Source of the DNA: Flavobacteriaceae bacterium
GTDB lineage: Bacteria; Bacteroidota; Bacteroidia; Flavobacteriales; Flavobacteriaceae
Assembly (NCBI GenBank): GCA_018669795.1
Contig: JABHSQ010000010.1
Location: 1 to 64,000, forward strand
DNA: 64,000 nucleotides
Reading direction: 5' to 3'
The notes beneath the pieces were generated by a model. The model was not told the origin of the DNA, searched no databases, and was given only the letters and a program-made list of their open reading frames with translations. The position numbers and the translations under genes are program-made. This document shows, one piece after another, positions 62,300 through 64,000 of the stretch; the stretch's first letter is position 1; the number at the start of each line of letters is the position of its first letter.

Positions 62300-63553
62300 A
62301 TGCATTTATTATACAATTTTTCAATATTTATAACCAGTAAGCTAATTTCGCTAACTACTTTTTTTAGTAAAAAAATGAGCCTGTTTGTTTATGGTAGAAA
62401 AACGGTTTTTAATACCTTAAAAGAATCCATTCATCCTGATGATAAAACTATTTGGTTTCATTGCGCATCTTTAGGAGAATATGAACAAGGTGTTCCTATC
62501 ATGGAAAAAACAAAAGAGTTATTTCCTGACTATAAATTAATCGTCACCTTTTTTTCTCCTTCAGGATTTGAAGTCAAAAAAAATTCAACACTTGCTAACA
62601 CTATTATTTATTTACCAATTGACACGGTTTCAAATGCAAAAAAATTCATTGAATTAGCACATCCCTCTCTAGCAATTTTTATTAAATATGAGTTTTGGCC
62701 CAATTATTTATTTCAATTAAAAGAAAAAAAAATACTCACATTTTTGGTTTCAGGGCTGTTTAGAAAAGATCAGATCTTTTTTAAACCCTATGGAGGTTTT
62801 ATGAGAAAAGTATTAAATAGTTTTGATCACTTTTTTGTTCAAGATGAAACTTCAAAGAAATTGTTAAACAATATTAACATCAAAGAAACTACTGTTAGTG
62901 GCGACACAAGGTTTGATCGTGTTAGCAATCAATTACTTCAAGATAACAACTTAACGTTTATTTCAGAATTCAAACAAAATAATCTATGTATTGTTTGCGG
63001 AAGTACCTGGCCTGAAGATGAAGCCGTTTTAATTGATTATATCAATAAAGCTTCAGATGATGTGAAGTTTATAATTGCTCCTCATGAAATAAATGCTTCT
63101 AAAATTGAATCGTTTAGAAAAAATATTCAGAAACAAAGCAGCTTGTTTTCAAAAAAGGAAGAAACTAATATATCTGAATACAATGTGCTTATTATAGATA
63201 TTGTTGGCTTACTTACAAAAATTTATTCGCATGCTGACATAGCTTATATAGGTGGCGGCATGGGTGATACCGGATTGCATAATATTTTGGAACCTGCCAC
63301 ATTTGGAGTTCCAATAGTAATTGGCAATCGTTTTGAAAAATTCCCGGAGGCAAAAGAGCTGAAAGAATTGAAAGGACTGTTTTCAATTTCAAATGCTGCT
63401 GAATGTTCTGAAATACTAAAAAAACTTGTAACTGATAAAAACGCTAGAATTGAATCGGGTAAAATAGCTAAGAAATTTATCGAAAACAATAAAGGAGCTA
63501 CCAATACAACAATGAATTATATCAAACAATTAAAAGGAAAATCGCTTATCTAA
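62300..63553 (+). CDS. waaA: 3-deoxy-D-manno-octulosonic acid (Kdo) transferase
   Basis: 417 residues. Attaches Kdo to lipid A at the inner membrane. WFHCASLGEYEQGVPIMEKT, SPSGFEVKK, IFIKYEFWPNYLFQLKEKKI, VCGSTWPEDEAVLIDYI, GGGMGDTGLHNILEPATFGV and the final segment are typical WaaA features. An N-terminal hydrophobic segment (LLYNFSIFITSKLISLTTFF) fits membrane anchoring. It lies 209 bp from the divergent aminotransferase gene; that gap holds no recognised feature. Confidence 0.94.
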   Translation: MHLLYNFSIFITSKLISLTTFFSKKMSLFVYGRKTVFNTLKESIHPDDKTIWFHCASLGEYEQGVPIMEKTKELFPDYKLIVTFFSPSGFEVKKNSTLANTIIYLPIDTVSNAKKFIELAHPSLAIFIKYEFWPNYLFQLKEKKILTFLVSGLFRKDQIFFKPYGGFMRKVLNSFDHFFVQDETSKKLLNNINIKETTVSGDTRFDRVSNQLLQDNNLTFISEFKQNNLCIVCGSTWPEDEAVLIDYINKASDDVKFIIAPHEINASKIESFRKNIQKQSSLFSKKEETNISEYNVLIIDIVGLLTKIYSHADIAYIGGGMGDTGLHNILEPATFGVPIVIGNRFEKFPEAKELKELKGLFSISNAAECSEILKKLVTDKNARIESGKIAKKFIENNKGATNTTMNYIKQLKGKSLI

Positions 63554-63617
63554 GGCTGTTTATTTGATACTTTAAATCTTCAATAGCTTTTTAGCACTGA
63601 CGCCCGCAATTCAGATT

Positions 63618-63639
63618 GGATTCGAACGTATTCGAATCC
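63618..63639. repeat. Inverted repeat downstream of waaA
   Basis: GGATTCGAA-CGTA-TTCGAATCC is a perfect 9-bp stem with a 4-base loop, in a locally GC-rich stretch at the border with the leucine-rich-repeat remnant. No T run follows. Confidence 0.6.
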
Positions 63640-63650
63640 CCCGTAATTGA

Positions 63651-64000
63651 GGTTATACATTGTTATATGCCGTATTAATCAATCAATTAACAAGTTTAGA
63701 TGTGAGTAATAATACTGCCTTGACTTTTTTGAGTTGTAATGAAAATCAATTAACAAGTTTAGATGTGAGTAATAATACTGCCTTGACTGAATTGTATTGT
63801 GCTTTTAATCAATTAACAAGTTTAGATGTTAGTGCGAATCCTGCCTTGACAGCTTTGACTTGTTATACTAATCAATTAACAAGTTTGGATGTTAGTAGTA
63901 ATAATGCCTTGACTGAATTGTATTGTTTTAACAATCAATTAACAAGTTTAGATGTTAGAAACGGAAACAATATAAGCATTGGTGTTTTTAATGCAACTAA
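63651..64000 (+). CDS. 5'-truncated leucine-rich-repeat protein, continuing beyond window
   Basis: The frame is open from after a TGA at 63648-63650 to the window end, with no ATG before the repeats. It contains five 21-residue LRR units of the form NQLTSLDVSNNTALTELYC, then VRNGNNISIGVFNAT, which in flavobacterial LRR surface proteins precedes a segment leading toward a T9SS sorting domain. The expected signal peptide and cap are missing, so this is either a gene fragment or a pseudogene. The repeats probably shuffle by recombination. Status depends on sequence outside the window. Confidence 0.6.
63681..63995 (+). repeat. Five 63-bp tandem repeats encoding LRR units
   Basis: Units begin AATCAATTAACAAGTTT at 63681, 63744, 63807, 63870 and 63933, with exact 63-bp spacing. 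The first two share a long identical stretch and later ones differ by substitutions only. Confidence 0.92.

Noticed and set aside
63618-63645. TTCGAATCCC piece as the T-arm of a tRNA
   Set aside because: No anticodon or acceptor stem can be folded around it; it is a simple inverted repeat.
63681-63995. Regular repeats resembling a CRISPR array
   Set aside because: The whole 63-bp unit is coding LRR with no unique spacers; it is an open frame throughout.

Overview
The window looks like the chromosome of a marine-type Flavobacteriaceae bacterium (phylum Bacteroidota). The evidence is low GC content, promoters of the Bacteroidota TAnnTTTG type, almost no Shine-Dalgarno sequences, and type IX secretion (T9SS) style surface proteins. 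Typical family genes also occur: DUF5522, DUF5686, a 2TM-domain protein, an E1 alpha-beta fusion and an archaeal-type short ProRS. I see no insertion sequence, prophage, CRISPR array, rRNA or integron.

Layout. 1-3424 is the 5' two-thirds or so of a giant repetitive secreted surface protein, cut by the window edge. 3576-9955 holds housekeeping genes (folE, cysS, yidD, lgt) plus envelope proteins, among them a Gly/Tyr-rich repeat lipoprotein. 10059-17194 holds proS, tRNA-Glu, rpsT, coaD, ddl, a PASTA protein, an RluA-type synthase, yaaA and a PLP desulfhydrase-like enzyme. 17340-21290 holds DUF5522, urocanase and two envelope proteins. 21314-21753 is a decayed HxlR-family regulator gene.

The centrepiece is 22064-42778. 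It is a co-directional minus-strand run of about 18 kb: tetR, paaE, paaA, paaB, paaC, paaD, paaG, a PLP dehydratase, paaH, paaI, paaJ, paaZ, an enoyl-CoA hydratase, paaY, a 2-oxoacid dehydrogenase E2, a branched-chain aminotransferase, a fused E1 alpha/beta subunit and a T9SS-secreted protein. A phenylalanine hydroxylase gene diverges from tetR. A perfect 18-bp palindrome overlapping the paaE promoter is the likely TetR operator. No phenylacetate-CoA ligase (paaK) is present. The embedded aminotransferase plus E1/E2 suggest that phenylalanine may reach phenylacetyl-CoA through phenylpyruvate by oxidative decarboxylation. That is a hypothesis, not a demonstrated route.

42778-43205 is a badly decayed lysA (diaminopimelate decarboxylase) with a large internal deletion. 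43288-62090 is mostly housekeeping: acyl-ACP desaturase, deoxynucleoside kinase, membrane pyrophosphatase, DUF5686 protein, pdhB, etfBA, bifunctional nuclease, nucleoside transporter, thyA, 2TM protein, folA, fabD, galE and a DegT aminotransferase. The pyrophosphatase carries an unusual C-terminal YceI domain, and the nucleoside transporter carries an N-terminal periplasmic domain. waaA follows, and the window ends in a 5'-truncated leucine-rich repeat gene made of 63-bp tandem units.

Several short palindromic interspersed repeats occur. One of them sits in frame inside paaH. Several automatically chosen starts were corrected (hutU, paaD, paaE, paaJ and two envelope proteins).
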